This document shows, piece after piece, positions 9,287-17,713 of a stretch of 64,000 nucleotides of DNA (its first letter is position 1; each line of letters opens with the position of its first letter). Source of the stretch: Aequorivita lipolytica (GTDB lineage: Bacteria > Bacteroidota > Bacteroidia > Flavobacteriales > Flavobacteriaceae). Under the pieces are notes generated by a model. The model ran no database searches. It had not been told where the DNA came from and saw only the letters and a program-made list of their open reading frames with translations. Position numbers and translations under genes: made by a program. The DNA lies in assembly GCF_007997135.1 (NCBI RefSeq), contig NZ_VORU01000002.1, positions 186,001 to 250,000 of the forward strand, in the 5' to 3' direction.

Positions 9287-10397
9287 ACAAACAAGCTAAT
9301 TCTTTACCAATGGAACTGCCTATGGCAACTCCCATTCCGCCCAATCGCACACCACAAAAAACGTTTTTGGACACTGCTTTCAAGATTGGTTTTTTTTGAT
9401 TTCCCACTCCCATAATACCACTCCAGCGAGCTTCTATTTCAAAAGATTGAGTTGGTAAAATTACGGTTTTAAGTAATTGCTCCAACTTGTTTTGAACCAA
9501 TTCTGTCAATTCCATCTGGGTAGTTTCTTCAGCTTTAAAATTCAGGTTTCGCCCGCCACCCAAAAGGATTCTATTTTCAATATTTCTGAAATAATAATAG
9601 CCCTTATCCAAGTGAAAGGTTCCTTTTATTTGAAGATTTTTAATAGGTTCAGTTATCAAAACTTGCGCTCTCGCTGGTTTAATATCTTCTTCTAAAAATT
9701 GCTTTGCGAAACCATTGGTAGCAATAAAAACTTTTTTTACTGAAATGTCTTTTGATGAATTTAGTTGAAGTGAAACACTTTCGCCATTATCTGAAATGTT
9801 TGTGATTTCCGAAGCATTCAATATTAAAATGTTTTCTTCCGAAGCTTTTTTAATTAAACCGAGCATCATTTTTCCGGTATCAATTTGGCCTTCAAACGCG
9901 CTATAAATCAAGTTTGGCTGAATATTTTTAAAGCCGAAATGATTTTCTTTTTCTGAAAAAATAGCGTCATTAAAGATAGGTTTCAGCAATTCATTTACAA
10001 AGGAAATATTTGTTTTGCAGGTTTCAAAAAGGGCAGCATCTTTTTCTGTGAAAAGTTCGTAACCACCGTATTCCTTGTAATCAAGTTGTTTGTCTCCCAA
10101 AATGTTTCGGAGTAGTTTTAAGCCATCAACCCTACTTTTCACAAGTTGGATTACTTCTTCTTCCGAATGATTATTTAAATCTTCCAATATTTCTGAAATA
10201 CTTCCGAAGCAAGCAAATCCAGCATTTTTGGTACTAGCGCCGCTGGGAAGCATACCGCGCTCAAACACTACAATTTTACTTTTCGGATGCTTTTCCCGAA
10301 GTTCCAAAGCACAACTCAAACCTACGATTCCACTACCGATAATTGCGAAATCAATGTTTGAAAGCCAAGTTTTATGTTCCCAAAATGAGAGATTCAT
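9279..10397 (-). CDS. FAD-dependent oxidoreductase, DAO family
   Basis: A 372-residue flavoprotein with the N-terminal dinucleotide-binding motif FAIIGSGIVGLSCALELRE (residues about 17-35), GMLPSGASTKNAGFACFGS, and a C-terminal GVRLGGMGVAIGSSIGKE. This is the D-amino-acid oxidase/glycine oxidase-like fold. Substrate unknown. No signal peptide is seen. It is first in the unit with mtgA and the GreA-like gene, and overlaps mtgA by 8 bases. A large hairpin at 10419-10464 separates it from accC upstream. Confidence 0.9.
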   Translation of the reverse strand: MNLSFWEHKTWLSNIDFAIIGSGIVGLSCALELREKHPKSKIVVFERGMLPSGASTKNAGFACFGSISEILEDLNNHSEEEVIQLVKSRVDGLKLLRNILGDKQLDYKEYGGYELFTEKDAALFETCKTNISFVNELLKPIFNDAIFSEKENHFGFKNIQPNLIYSAFEGQIDTGKMMLGLIKKASEENILILNASEITNISDNGESVSLQLNSSKDISVKKVFIATNGFAKQFLEEDIKPARAQVLITEPIKNLQIKGTFHLDKGYYYFRNIENRILLGGGRNLNFKAEETTQMELTELVQNKLEQLLKTVILPTQSFEIEARWSGIMGVGNQKKPILKAVSKNVFCGVRLGGMGVAIGSSIGKELACLYD

Positions 10398-10418
10398 ATT
10401 AAAAGAAAATTGAAATTA

Positions 10419-10464
10419 AAGAGCATCAAATTCCAAAGATAGTTTTTTGGAATTTGATGCTCTT
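10419..10464. terminator. 19-bp perfect inverted repeat between accC and the DAO gene
   Basis: Arms 10419-10437 (AAGAGCATCAAATTCCAAA) and 10446-10464 are exact reverse complements around an 8-base loop. On the minus strand the hairpin is followed by a T-rich but not pure T run, so it may end the acc transcript imperfectly. The inner AAATTCCAAA/TTTGGAATTT core recurs at about 11914-11936, on the other side of accC. Confidence 0.55.
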
Positions 10465-10530
10465 AAAAAGTTTACAGTATTCAGTTGCAGTCAGGCACTA
10501 CATACTGCCACTGCGTATTATTTACTTTAT

Positions 10531-11883
10531 TTATTCCTCTTCGGGTTCGTTCATTTTAAAGGTATTCATAAAGGCAGTAGTGTAATTTCCGGCCACATAA
10601 TCTGGTTCATCCATCAATTGACGGTGGAATGGTATTGTAGTTTTTATTCCTTCAATCACGAATTCATCCAAAGCACGTTTCATCTTGCTGATGGCTTCTT
10701 CACGCGTTTGTGCAGTTGTAATAAGCTTTGCAATCATTGAATCATAATTCGGCACAATTGTATAGCCAGCATAAACGTGAGTGTCTAAACGCACGCCGTG
10801 ACCTCCCGGTGCGTGTAAAACGGTAATTTTACCTGGCGATGGGCGAAAGTCGTTATAAGGATCTTCTGCGTTTATCCTGCATTCTATGGCGTGCAACTGT
10901 GGTGTGTAATTCTTTCCAGAAATAGGCACTCCGGCAGCAACCAAGATTTGTTCACGAATAAGATCATAATCAATTACTTGTTCGGTGATGGGATGCTCTA
11001 CTTGAATTCGGGTATTCATTTCCATAAAATAGAAATTACGGTGTTTGTCCACCAAAAATTCTATGGTTCCGGCGCCTTCATATTTAATATATTCTGCAGC
11101 TTTTACGGCCGCATTACCCATATCGGTACGAAGTTTTTTCGTCATAAAAGGGCTTGGAGTTTCCTCAGTAAGCTTTTGGTGGCGACGCTGAATGGAGCAG
11201 TCGCGTTCACTTAAGTGGCAAGCTCTACCCGTGCTATCGCCCACAATTTGGATTTCGATATGGCGTGGCTCTTCAATGAGTTTTTCCATATACATAGCGT
11301 CATTTCCAAAAGCTGCGGAAGCTTCTTGGCGAGCGCTTTCCCAAGCTTTTTTAAGTTCTTCTTTTTTATAAACCGCACGCATTCCTTTTCCACCCCCGCC
11401 AGCAGTGGCTTTCAGCATTATGGGATAACCAACTTCTTCGGCTAGTTTCTCACATTTTTCGAAAGATTCTATAATTCCTTCACTTCCGGGAACTGTTGGA
11501 ACTCCAGCCGCTTTCATAGTAGCTTTTGCGGAGGCTTTATCGCCCATGCGCTCAATCATTTCGGGAGAGGCACCAATGAATTTTATACCGTGCTCCTGAC
11601 AGATTCTTGAAAACTTTGCGTTTTCCGAAAGAAATCCGTAGCCTGGGTGAATTGCGTCTGCATTAGTAATTTCTGCAGCGGCAATTATGTTTGACATTTT
11701 TAGGTAGCTCAAATTACTTGGCGGTGGCCCGATGCAAACTGCTTCGTCAGCAAAACGAACGTGCAGGCTTTCCGCATCGGCGGTAGAATAAACGGCGACC
11801 GTTTTAATACCCATCTCTTTACAGGTGCGGATAATTCGCAATGCTATTTCGCCCCTATTTGCAATCAATATTTTTTTAAACAT
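10531..11883 (-). CDS. accC: Acetyl-CoA carboxylase biotin carboxylase subunit
   Basis: A 450-residue ATP-grasp enzyme that carboxylates biotin on AccB in the first step of fatty-acid synthesis. It begins [20 protein letters not shown]. An upstream in-frame ATG at 11916 would add an atypical 11-residue hydrophobic leader and is rejected. Visible motifs are [11 protein letters not shown], the Gly-rich ATP loop [26 protein letters not shown], and [16 protein letters not shown] with catalytic Arg. It lies downstream of accB in the same orientation, as in other Bacteroidota, and ends with an acidic tail (PEEE). Confidence 0.98.
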   Translation of the reverse strand: MFKKILIANRGEIALRIIRTCKEMGIKTVAVYSTADAESLHVRFADEAVCIGPPPSNLSYLKMSNIIAAAEITNADAIHPGYGFLSENAKFSRICQEHGIKFIGASPEMIERMGDKASAKATMKAAGVPTVPGSEGIIESFEKCEKLAEEVGYPIMLKATAGGGGKGMRAVYKKEELKKAWESARQEASAAFGNDAMYMEKLIEEPRHIEIQIVGDSTGRACHLSERDCSIQRRHQKLTEETPSPFMTKKLRTDMGNAAVKAAEYIKYEGAGTIEFLVDKHRNFYFMEMNTRIQVEHPITEQVIDYDLIREQILVAAGVPISGKNYTPQLHAIECRINAEDPYNDFRPSPGKITVLHAPGGHGVRLDTHVYAGYTIVPNYDSMIAKLITTAQTREEAISKMKRALDEFVIEGIKTTIPFHRQLMDEPDYVAGNYTTAFMNTFKMNEPEEE

Positions 11884-11960
11884 AACGTTTCTAAAATAAC
11901 AAAAAACAAAAAACAAATTCCAAAGGTTTGGAATTTGGGATTTGAAATTTGGGGTTTATA

Positions 11961-12452
11961 TTAAGATGGATCTACTAAAAATAAGGGTTGGTCAAATTCT
12001 ACCGGAGAAGAATCGTCTACCAAAACTTTTACAATTTTCCCTGAAACTTCACTTTCTATTTCGTTGAAAAGTTTCATTGCCTCAATCACACAAAGCACAT
12101 CGCCTTCTTTGATATTGCTTCCCACTTCAATAAAAACGGGTTTATCTGGAGAAGGTTTTCTGTAAAAAGTGCCAATTATTGGTGACTTGATAGTTATAAG
12201 TTTAGAGTCTGCGGCCTCAGCAGCATCTTGGGATGAAGTATCGTTTTGTTGAGGCGCTGCAGCAGATTGTGGCTGCATTTGCATTTGAGGTTGCGACATA
12301 GCAGGTATTTGCTGAATGTAGGTTGTCTCACCTCTGCTTTCTTCAGATCCTGTTTTTATTGTAATCTTTATGTCGTCAGTTTCAAGTTTTACTTCGCTGG
12401 CACCACTTTTTGCCACAAACTTGATTAAGTTTTGAATGTCTTTTAAATCCAT
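11961..12452 (-). CDS. accB: Biotin carboxyl carrier protein of acetyl-CoA carboxylase
   Basis: A 163-residue carrier. The N-terminal helical domain (MDLKDIQNLIKFVAKSG) is followed by a flexible Gln/Ala/Pro linker (about 45-80) and the biotinyl domain, with the biotinylated lysine in VIEAMKLFNEIES at about residue 127. It works with AccC and the carboxyltransferase, whose genes are not in this window. It sits between fabH and accC, 36 bases after the fabH stop, so it is probably in one operon. Confidence 0.98.
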   Translation of the reverse strand: MDLKDIQNLIKFVAKSGASEVKLETDDIKITIKTGSEESRGETTYIQQIPAMSQPQMQMQPQSAAAPQQNDTSSQDAAEAADSKLITIKSPIIGTFYRKPSPDKPVFIEVGSNIKEGDVLCVIEAMKLFNEIESEVSGKIVKVLVDDSSPVEFDQPLFLVDPS

Positions 12453-12488
12453 ATTACACGTGTTAGTCTTTCGAGTTGGTTAAAATAA

Positions 12489-13487
12489 TTATTTTGAATC
12501 GTAGGCCCATTTTACGTAAACGGCACCCCAAGTAAAGCCTCCACCAAAGGAAGCAAATATTAAGTTATCTCCTTTTTTTAATTGTTTTTCATAATCAGCC
12601 AAGCAAAGCGGCAAAGTTGCGGAGGTAGTATTGCCATATTTGTGAATGTTCATCATTACTTTTTCCTGGGGAAGTTTCATTCGCGAAGCAGCAGCATCAA
12701 TAATTCGTTTATTGGCTTGGTGTGGCACTAGCCAATCTATGTCTTCACTTGAAAGATCGTTTTTTTTCATTACTTTTTCGCAAACATCTGCCAAATTTGA
12801 AACTGCAAATTTGAAAACTGTTTTTCCTTCCTGAAAAACGAAATGTTGCTTATTTGTAACAGTTTCAATTGATGCCGGAAGTAATGATCCGCCCGCATCA
12901 ATTTTCAGAAAAGGTCTTCCCACTCCATCGGTGCGCAAATATTCATCCATCACTCCCAATCCTTCCGTATTGGGTTCAAATAAAACAGCGCCGCCTCCAT
13001 CACCAAAAATGATGCAGGTTGTTCTATCTGTATAATCAATAATTGACGACATTTTATCTGCGCCAATAAGAAGTACTTTTTTATATTTTCCGGATTCAAT
13101 ATAACGGGCTGCTGTTGACATTCCAAAGAGAAAACTGGAACAGGCTGCAACCAAATCATATGAAAAAGCGTTTACCGCTCCTATTTGTGTAGCCACGTAA
13201 ACGCCTGTTGCTGCTACTGGCATATCTGGCGTTGCCGTTGCCATGATAACCAAATCAATTTCAGCTGGGTCTGTATTGCTTTTTTGAAGAAGGTCTTTTG
13301 CTGCTTGGATAGCAAGATAGGAGGTGCCTTTGTCTTTATCTCTCAATATCCTCCTTTCCTTAATTCCGGTTCTACTGGTAATCCACTCGTCGTTGGTATC
13401 TACCATTGTTTCCAGAATTTCGTTGGAGAGAACGTAATCTGGCACGTAGCTCCCTACAGCGGTGATAGCTGCCGTGATAGTATTCAT
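12489..13487 (-). CDS. fabH: 3-oxoacyl-ACP synthase III (KAS III)
   Basis: A 332-residue thiolase-fold enzyme that condenses acyl-CoA with malonyl-ACP to start fatty-acid chains. The catalytic triad is visible: Cys116 in DLVAACSSFLFGM, His256 in VPHQANKRII and Asn286 in HKYGNTTSAT. The N-terminal NDEWITSRTGIKERRI is typical. Flavobacteria are rich in branched fatty acids, so branched primers are likely, but that is inference. It follows rpmF after a hairpin terminator (13606-13637) and leads into accB and accC. Confidence 0.97.
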   Translation of the reverse strand: MNTITAAITAVGSYVPDYVLSNEILETMVDTNDEWITSRTGIKERRILRDKDKGTSYLAIQAAKDLLQKSNTDPAEIDLVIMATATPDMPVAATGVYVATQIGAVNAFSYDLVAACSSFLFGMSTAARYIESGKYKKVLLIGADKMSSIIDYTDRTTCIIFGDGGGAVLFEPNTEGLGVMDEYLRTDGVGRPFLKIDAGGSLLPASIETVTNKQHFVFQEGKTVFKFAVSNLADVCEKVMKKNDLSSEDIDWLVPHQANKRIIDAAASRMKLPQEKVMMNIHKYGNTTSATLPLCLADYEKQLKKGDNLIFASFGGGFTWGAVYVKWAYDSK

Positions 13488-13605
13488 AAAGCTGAATTAG
13501 AATTCACAAAAAAGACCAAAAATCTTTTAAAAAGAGTGAAAATTACTAAATTTTACTTGAAATTCGGCACTAATTAAGTTGTTTTTGACTTTTTGCAAAG
13601 TAAAA

Positions 13606-13637
13606 AAACAAAAAAACCCTCACGTTGCTGTGAGAGT
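13606..13637 (-). terminator. Intrinsic terminator downstream of rpmF
   Basis: Read on the minus strand, a CTCAC...GTGAG stem extended by a few pairs is followed by GG and a run of seven T (13610-13616). It lies between rpmF and fabH and would attenuate read-through from the ribosomal gene into fatty-acid genes. Confidence 0.7.
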
Positions 13638-13658
13638 TTTAAATCAAAATAAAGGCGA

Positions 13659-13856
13659 TTATGCTTCTACCTGCTCAGTTGCATCAATAACAACTTGACC
13701 ACGGTAATACATTTTTCCCTCATGCCAATGAGCTCTATGGAAAAGATGGGACTCACCAGTTGTTGGGTCTATTGCAATTGTAGGGGCAGTAGCTTTGTAA
13801 TGCGTTCTTCTCTTATCTCTTCTTGTTTTCGAGATTTTTCTCTTAGGATGTGCCAT
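13659..13856 (-). CDS. rpmF: 50S ribosomal protein L32
   Basis: A 65-residue basic protein starting [20 protein letters not shown], the standard L32 N-terminus. It lacks the zinc-binding cysteine pairs of C+ paralogues, so it is the zinc-independent form. It follows the DUF177 gene by 9 bases, the widely conserved DUF177-rpmF pair. A terminator follows. Confidence 0.98.
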   Translation of the reverse strand: MAHPKRKISKTRRDKRRTHYKATAPTIAIDPTTGESHLFHRAHWHEGKMYYRGQVVIDATEQVEA

Positions 13857-13865
13857 TGCTATTTA

Positions 13866-14411
13866 TTATTTATCCGTTAATAGTTTTTTTAATGAATCCC
13901 ATCGGGGATCAGTATTTTCGTCTTCGGGCGTTTCTTCTTCATCTATCGCTTTCGGACTTAGCTCTTCAAGTTTTTCGAGTATATCACTTTTTAATGTACC
14001 GTCTTTTACCCCGGGATGAATTCTTCGTGAAGGCATAGCCAGCACAATGGATTCATAAATATATTGCTGGATGTTCACTTCGTAACTTCCGTGGGGCAAA
14101 ATGAGTAAATCTTCATTTTCGTCATTGTATTCCTCACCAAAATTTACCACAAAATGATAGGTTCCAGAGATCTCTTGATCAAAGGGTTCATTTGTTGTGT
14201 CGCAAGCAACGTTTACAGTTCCATTAAATGTTAATGTGAACTCTAATAACGTGCTCATTTTTTCCAGCAGTACATCGAGATTAATGGCAGCGTCATTAAA
14301 TTCGTCATACTCAAAATGCTCAAAGAACGCTTTTTTTAATTCAAAGTTAAACTGGTGTTTGCCTAATTTCAGCCCTACGAAAGGGATGGTAAACTCTTTC
14401 AAATCCTTCAT
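13866..14411 (-). CDS. DUF177 (YceD-like) protein
   Basis: A 181-residue acidic cytoplasmic protein with the DUF177 signature region FNGTVNVACDTTNEPFDQ, HFVVNFGEEY and a central YIYESIVLAMPSRRIHPG. The protein is linked to 23S rRNA or L32 accumulation in other bacteria, and its position directly before rpmF is conserved. The frame allows GTG at 14417 or ATG at 14411; I chose the ATG. A promoter with both boxes precedes it. In flavobacteria the tail is highly acidic, as here (EEETPEDENTD). Confidence 0.9.
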   Translation of the reverse strand: MKDLKEFTIPFVGLKLGKHQFNFELKKAFFEHFEYDEFNDAAINLDVLLEKMSTLLEFTLTFNGTVNVACDTTNEPFDQEISGTYHFVVNFGEEYNDENEDLLILPHGSYEVNIQQYIYESIVLAMPSRRIHPGVKDGTLKSDILEKLEELSPKAIDEEETPEDENTDPRWDSLKKLLTDK

Positions 14412-14455
14412 TTTCACACCTATTTAAGACCTTAACCTTACGGATAAGGCGGGTG

Positions 14456-14483
14456 CAAAGATAAAAAAATATTTGAATAGCAA
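14456..14483 (-). promoter_or_regulatory. Promoter for DUF177-rpmF
   Basis: On the minus strand, TATCTTTG (plus 14456-14463) matches the -7 consensus exactly and TTG (plus 14481-14483) sits 17 bases upstream, within the 17-23 range expected for the Bacteroidota -33 element. The predicted start of transcription is about 35-40 bases before the DUF177 start codon. Confidence 0.7.
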
Positions 14484-14492
14484 TTAGTTTTT

Positions 14493-15554
14493 TTATTTCT
14501 TTTTTGAGAAGCCTCTTTTACGGTTTGTTTGAAGCGGATTTTTTGAAATTTCCTGATACTCTTCGCGGGTTTCAAAAATTGAAATTGCGCTGAAAACCGC
14601 TTCGCGAAAGGATTCATAATTGGCAGAATTTTTTCCAGCCAAGTCAAAAGCGGTTCCGTGGTCTGGCGAGGTACGAATGCGGTTAAGCCCAGCGGTGAAG
14701 TTTACACCTTTCCCAAAAGCAAGGGTTTTGAAAGGTATCAAACCTTGATCGTGATAGGAAGCGATAATGGCGTCAAAATTTTTATAATTGCCGGAGCCAA
14801 AAAAGCTGTCTGCCGCATAAGGACCGAAAACCATTTTTCCATTTTTGCGGATATTATCCAGCGCCGGACGCAAAAGTGTGTCGTCTTCATCGCCAATTAC
14901 ACCATTATCTCCCGTATGTGGATTGATGCCCAAAACTGCGATTTTCGGCATTTCAATTCCGAAGTCTTCAATTAATGTATGATAAATCGTGTTTATTTTC
15001 TTGTCAATACGTTCACGAGTAATGTTTTTTACAACATCTTTTACTGCAACGTGATCCGTTAAGAGACCAACGCGTAAATTTTCAGAAACTAAAAGCATCA
15101 AGCTTTCGCCTTCCAACTCTTGCGCCAAATAATCTGTATGGCCTGGGAAATTGAAACTTTCAGATTGGATGTTTGATTTGTTGATGGGGGCAGTAACCAA
15201 AGCGTCTATCTTTTTATTCTTTAAAGCTTCAACAGCCGCCTTTAAGGATTTTATGGCATATTCGCCCCCAGTTGGAGTTTCTTCACCAAAAGCGATATCC
15301 ACATGTTCTTTCCAAACATTCAGCACGTTGATTTTCTTCGGAATAAGATCTTCTATTTTATCAATTCCGTGGAAATTAATATCTGTTTCAAAATGTTTTT
15401 TGAAGAAAGACATCAGCTTAACCGAGGCAAAAATAACAGGCGTACAAAATTCCAGCATGCGCGAATCCTCAAACGTTTTCAGAATTATTTCGCTTCCAAT
15501 CCCGTTAATATCGCCAATGGAAATACCGACCACTATTTTATCCTCTCTGCTCAT
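14493..15554 (-). CDS. pdxA: 4-hydroxythreonine-4-phosphate dehydrogenase
   Basis: A 353-residue metal-dependent dehydrogenase of the DXP-dependent vitamin B6 pathway. It begins with VVGISIGDINGIGSEII, and the metal-binding histidines lie in FPGHTDYLAQ, LTDHVAVKDV and ASYHDQGLIPFK. GVNFTAGLNRIRTSPDHGTAFD is the family C-terminal signature. The C-terminus carries an extra basic tail (NRKRGFSKKK). It has its own -7 box, and no other pdx gene is visible. Confidence 0.97.
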   Translation of the reverse strand: MSREDKIVVGISIGDINGIGSEIILKTFEDSRMLEFCTPVIFASVKLMSFFKKHFETDINFHGIDKIEDLIPKKINVLNVWKEHVDIAFGEETPTGGEYAIKSLKAAVEALKNKKIDALVTAPINKSNIQSESFNFPGHTDYLAQELEGESLMLLVSENLRVGLLTDHVAVKDVVKNITRERIDKKINTIYHTLIEDFGIEMPKIAVLGINPHTGDNGVIGDEDDTLLRPALDNIRKNGKMVFGPYAADSFFGSGNYKNFDAIIASYHDQGLIPFKTLAFGKGVNFTAGLNRIRTSPDHGTAFDLAGKNSANYESFREAVFSAISIFETREEYQEISKNPLQTNRKRGFSKKK

Positions 15555-15578
15555 TTTTTAATTGTTATTTTTGCAATA

Positions 15579-15586
15579 CAAATGTA
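15579..15586 (-). promoter_or_regulatory. -7 box TACATTTG for pdxA
   Basis: An exact TAnnTTTG match on the minus strand (plus CAAATGTA), 24 bases upstream of the pdxA start codon. No TTG lies at the ideal -33 distance. Confidence 0.5.
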
Positions 15587-15633
15587 ACTAACCCATTGTG
15601 CATTTTGATTAAAATACTCCATAATTAACCCGA

Positions 15634-15756
15634 AATCTTCTTTCTTTTCTTCCAGTCCTAAAGGATGGAAAGAAGATTTCTCCAATTATCCCTTTGCTCC
15701 TGCGCTAAAGCTTTGGCGGCACGCGGAAGGGTTTGGGGCAAAATTGGAGAAATCTT
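15634..15756. repeat. Nested inverted-repeat element between pdxA and ribE
   Basis: A 13-bp perfect inverted repeat (GATTTCTCCAATT at 15675-15687 and its complement at 15742-15754) encloses further near-complementary pieces (TTTGCTCC / GGGGCAAA; CCCTT / AAGGG). A second hairpin (AAATCTTCTTTC near 15635 against GAAAGAAGATTT near 15668) abuts it. The core is GC-richer than its flanks. It does not match the FMN riboswitch. It may be a small palindromic intergenic repeat; function unknown. Confidence 0.55.
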
Positions 15757-15794
15757 TTCAAAATGTACAAAAAGTTAAATGATTAAATTGAAAC

Positions 15795-16382
15795 ATGTTT
15801 ACAGGAATTATTGAAACCGTTGGCGAAATAAACCACCTTACCCAAGAAGCCGAAAATCTTCATATAGAAGTAAGAAGCCCATTGGCAGCAGCACTAAAAA
15901 TAGACCAAAGTGTCTCTCACAATGGCGTGTGTTTAACTGTCATTGAAATAACGGAAGATGCATACGTGGTTACTGCTATTAAAGAAACTTTGGATAAGTC
16001 CAACCTAAAAACGCTCACAAAAGGCTCTTTGGTGAATCTGGAAAGAGCTATGAAACTTGGTGATAGGCTTGACGGACATATGGTACAGGGTCACGTAGAT
16101 GGAACAGCCATTTGTGAAAAAGTTGAAGATGCAAATGGAAGCTGGATTTTCACTTTTGAGTATAATAACTCAGAATTCAATACTGTTGAAAAAGGCTCAA
16201 TTACTGTAAATGGGGTAAGCCTTACGGTGGTTGATTCTAAAAAAGGAAAATTTAGTGTCGCGATTATCCCCTACACCTTTGAGAATACAAATTTTAAAAC
16301 AATTAAAGAAGGAAGCGAAGTAAATTTAGAATTTGATATTATAGGGAAATATGTAAAAAATCTTATGCAGCCTTACTTGTAG
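15795..16382 (+). CDS. ribE: Riboflavin synthase, alpha subunit
   Basis: A 195-residue enzyme that dismutates two 6,7-dimethyl-8-ribityllumazine molecules to riboflavin. The two internal lumazine-binding repeats are evident: MFTGIIETVGEI...SVSHNGVCLTV (about 1-97) and GHMVQGHVDGTA...GSITVNGVSLTVV (about 85-190). Length and start are standard. Its last 20 bases overlap the 3' end of a convergent small membrane protein gene. No other rib gene is adjacent. Confidence 0.98.
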   Translation: MFTGIIETVGEINHLTQEAENLHIEVRSPLAAALKIDQSVSHNGVCLTVIEITEDAYVVTAIKETLDKSNLKTLTKGSLVNLERAMKLGDRLDGHMVQGHVDGTAICEKVEDANGSWIFTFEYNNSEFNTVEKGSITVNGVSLTVVDSKKGKFSVAIIPYTFENTNFKTIKEGSEVNLEFDIIGKYVKNLMQPYL

Positions 16383-16560
16383 ATCGGTTTCTTCTGTAAA
16401 TAATATAAATCCCGAAAAGAACACCAACTGCAATCAAAATCCAAATGTTATCATCAATAGGCAACTGAGGTGGACGATTTTGGGACGGCGGCGGTGGTCC
16501 CTCACCACCAGAAGTAGCTTGGGCAACAAACATAAATAGATTATAGATAAGTAAAACCAT
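16363..16560 (-). CDS. Small membrane protein with signal-like N-terminus, 65 residues
   Basis: An N-terminal hydrophobic leader (MVLLIYNLFMFVAQA, probably a signal peptide) is followed by a Gly/Pro-rich linker with PPPP and LPIDDN, then one membrane helix (IWILIAVGVLFGIYIIY) and a basic tail. This leader-proline linker-helix plan is frequent in flavobacterial small proteins. Function unknown. Its 3' end overlaps the convergent ribE by 20 bases. Confidence 0.65.
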   Translation of the reverse strand: MVLLIYNLFMFVAQATSGGEGPPPPSQNRPPQLPIDDNIWILIAVGVLFGIYIIYRRNRSTSKAA

Positions 16561-16720
16561 GGTTGTTCAATAACGATTTGGGATCGTATTTATGCGCCTA
16601 AAGTAATAATTTTTTTTATCCTAAAATAAAAAAATGAGTTATTGAATGCTTAATAACTCGTTTTAACCTGAAAAATTATCTTTTAATCGGGTTTTATAGG
16701 CTTATTCCTAGCTATATAAA

Positions 16721-17006
16721 AGTGATCCCATACTTCGATAAACTCAGTACACCGCATGGGCTCACTTCGACTTAGTTTATATTGAGCGCAGTCGAAATGC
16801 TCAGTGTAAACTTCTCGCCACTATCTTTTAGATTCAACAAAAGTCTCAGTTATAAAGAACGTATCGGTATTAAAAAGTGGTCCCATACTTCGATAAACTC
16901 AGTACACCGCATGGGCTCACTTCGACTTCGCTCAGTGTAAACTTCTCGCCACTATCTTTTAGATTCAACAAAAGTCTCAGTTATAAAGAACGTATCGGTA
17001 TTAAAA
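16721..17006. repeat. Two tandem copies of the tRNA 3' flank
   Basis: Copy 1 is 16721-16875 (155 bases) and copy 2 is 16876-17006 (131 bases). They differ mainly by a 24-base insertion in copy 1. Both open with AGTG(A/G)TCCCA, the acceptor-end sequence of the tRNA that starts immediately after copy 2, and both contain CTTCGATAAACTCAGTACA and CACTTCGACTT words seen widely in flavobacterial intergenic repeats. The rest of the otherwise gene-free stretch 16561-17008 shows no coding potential. Confidence 0.85.
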
Positions 17007-17008
17007 AG

Positions 17009-17082
17009 TGGTCCCACATGGGCTCGAACCATGGACCCCCTGATTATGAGTCAGGTGCTCTAACCAGCTGAGCTATGGGACC
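17009..17082 (-). tRNA. tRNA with CAU anticodon (elongator Met or Ile2)
   Basis: A full 74-nt cloverleaf on the minus strand. The acceptor is GGTCCCA/TGGGACC with discriminator A, the D arm is AGCTCAGCTGGTTAGAGCA, the anticodon stem is CCTGA/TCAGG around loop CTCATAA (anticodon CAU), and the T loop is TTCGAGC. CCA is not encoded. The D arm and first base pair argue against initiator tRNA. Elongator Met and lysidine-modified Ile2 share this loop and I cannot separate them by eye. Confidence 0.93.
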
Positions 17083-17199
17083 GTTTTTATTTTCAATATT
17101 TCAAATATCAACTTATTTTTTTGTCTACAAACTTTAGAGTTTTGAAAAAATAAATAGTTTGCAAATGTAAAACACTTTACAAATACAGCAAAACTATTT

Positions 17200-17607
17200 T
17201 TACTTATTCTCAATTTCTTGGCAAAGCTCTATCAATACTCCGTTGCAGGATTTTGGGTGAAGGAAAGCAACAAGTTTATTATCTGCACCTTTTTTTGGCA
17301 CATCATTTAGTAATTTAAAGCCTTCTTTTTTAAGTCGTTGTATCTCTGCTTCAATGTCACTCACGGCAAAAGCAATGTGGTGAATTCCCTCCCCTCGTTT
17401 TTCAATAAATTTTGCAATTGGACTCTCTGGATTTGTTGCCTCCAATAACTCAATTTTACTTTCTCCGGTTCGAAAAAAAGACGTTTGCACACCTTCACTC
17501 GCTACTTTTTCACTTTTATAGGGCGCGCTGCCCAGTAAAGTTTCATAAATTTTATTGGCTTCAGAAATGTTCTTTACCGCAATACCAATATGTTCTATTT
17601 TTTCCAT
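17200..17607 (-). CDS. mce: Methylmalonyl-CoA epimerase
   Basis: A 135-residue vicinal-oxygen-chelate protein that interconverts (R)- and (S)-methylmalonyl-CoA in propionate metabolism. MEKIEHIGIAVKN carries the first metal His, EGIHHIAFAVSDIEAEI the second, and GVLIELCQE the terminal Glu. Length matches the family. It is a single gene with its own promoter, divergent from rbfA. Methylmalonyl-CoA mutase is not in the window. Confidence 0.94.
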   Translation of the reverse strand: MEKIEHIGIAVKNISEANKIYETLLGSAPYKSEKVASEGVQTSFFRTGESKIELLEATNPESPIAKFIEKRGEGIHHIAFAVSDIEAEIQRLKKEGFKLLNDVPKKGADNKLVAFLHPKSCNGVLIELCQEIENK

Positions 17608-17626
17608 TCAAAATTTATATTTCAAC

Positions 17627-17659
17627 CAAAAATACAAACTTAATTCCATTGAATTTCAA
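17627..17659 (-). promoter_or_regulatory. Promoter for mce
   Basis: On the minus strand, -7 TATTTTTG (plus 17627-17634) and -33 TTG (plus 17657-17659) are separated by 22 bases, matching the Bacteroidota consensus. Transcription should begin about 12 bases before the mce start. Confidence 0.7.
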
Positions 17660-17701
17660 CAAGCTTCGGGCTTCATTAACATACCGTATGCTTTTATATT
17701 C

Positions 17702-17709
17702 TATTTTTG
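17702..17709 (+). promoter_or_regulatory. -7 box TATTTTTG directly before rbfA
   Basis: An exact TAnnTTTG match ending 4 bases before the rbfA ATG at 17714. If used, transcription would start at or within a few bases of the start codon, making the message nearly leaderless. No TTG is at the ideal -33 distance. Confidence 0.45.
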
Positions 17710-17713
17710 CAGT

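Noticed and set aside
11884-11916. Extended N-terminus of AccC
   Set aside because: The extra 11 residues are hydrophobic and atypical; [14 protein letters not shown] is the family start.
15555-15794. FMN riboswitch upstream of ribE
   Set aside because: The RFN conserved blocks are absent; only an inverted-repeat element is present.
16721-17082. Integrated element with tRNA attachment site
   Set aside because: The repeated tRNA piece is only about 10 bases, and there is no integrase or cargo between the copies.
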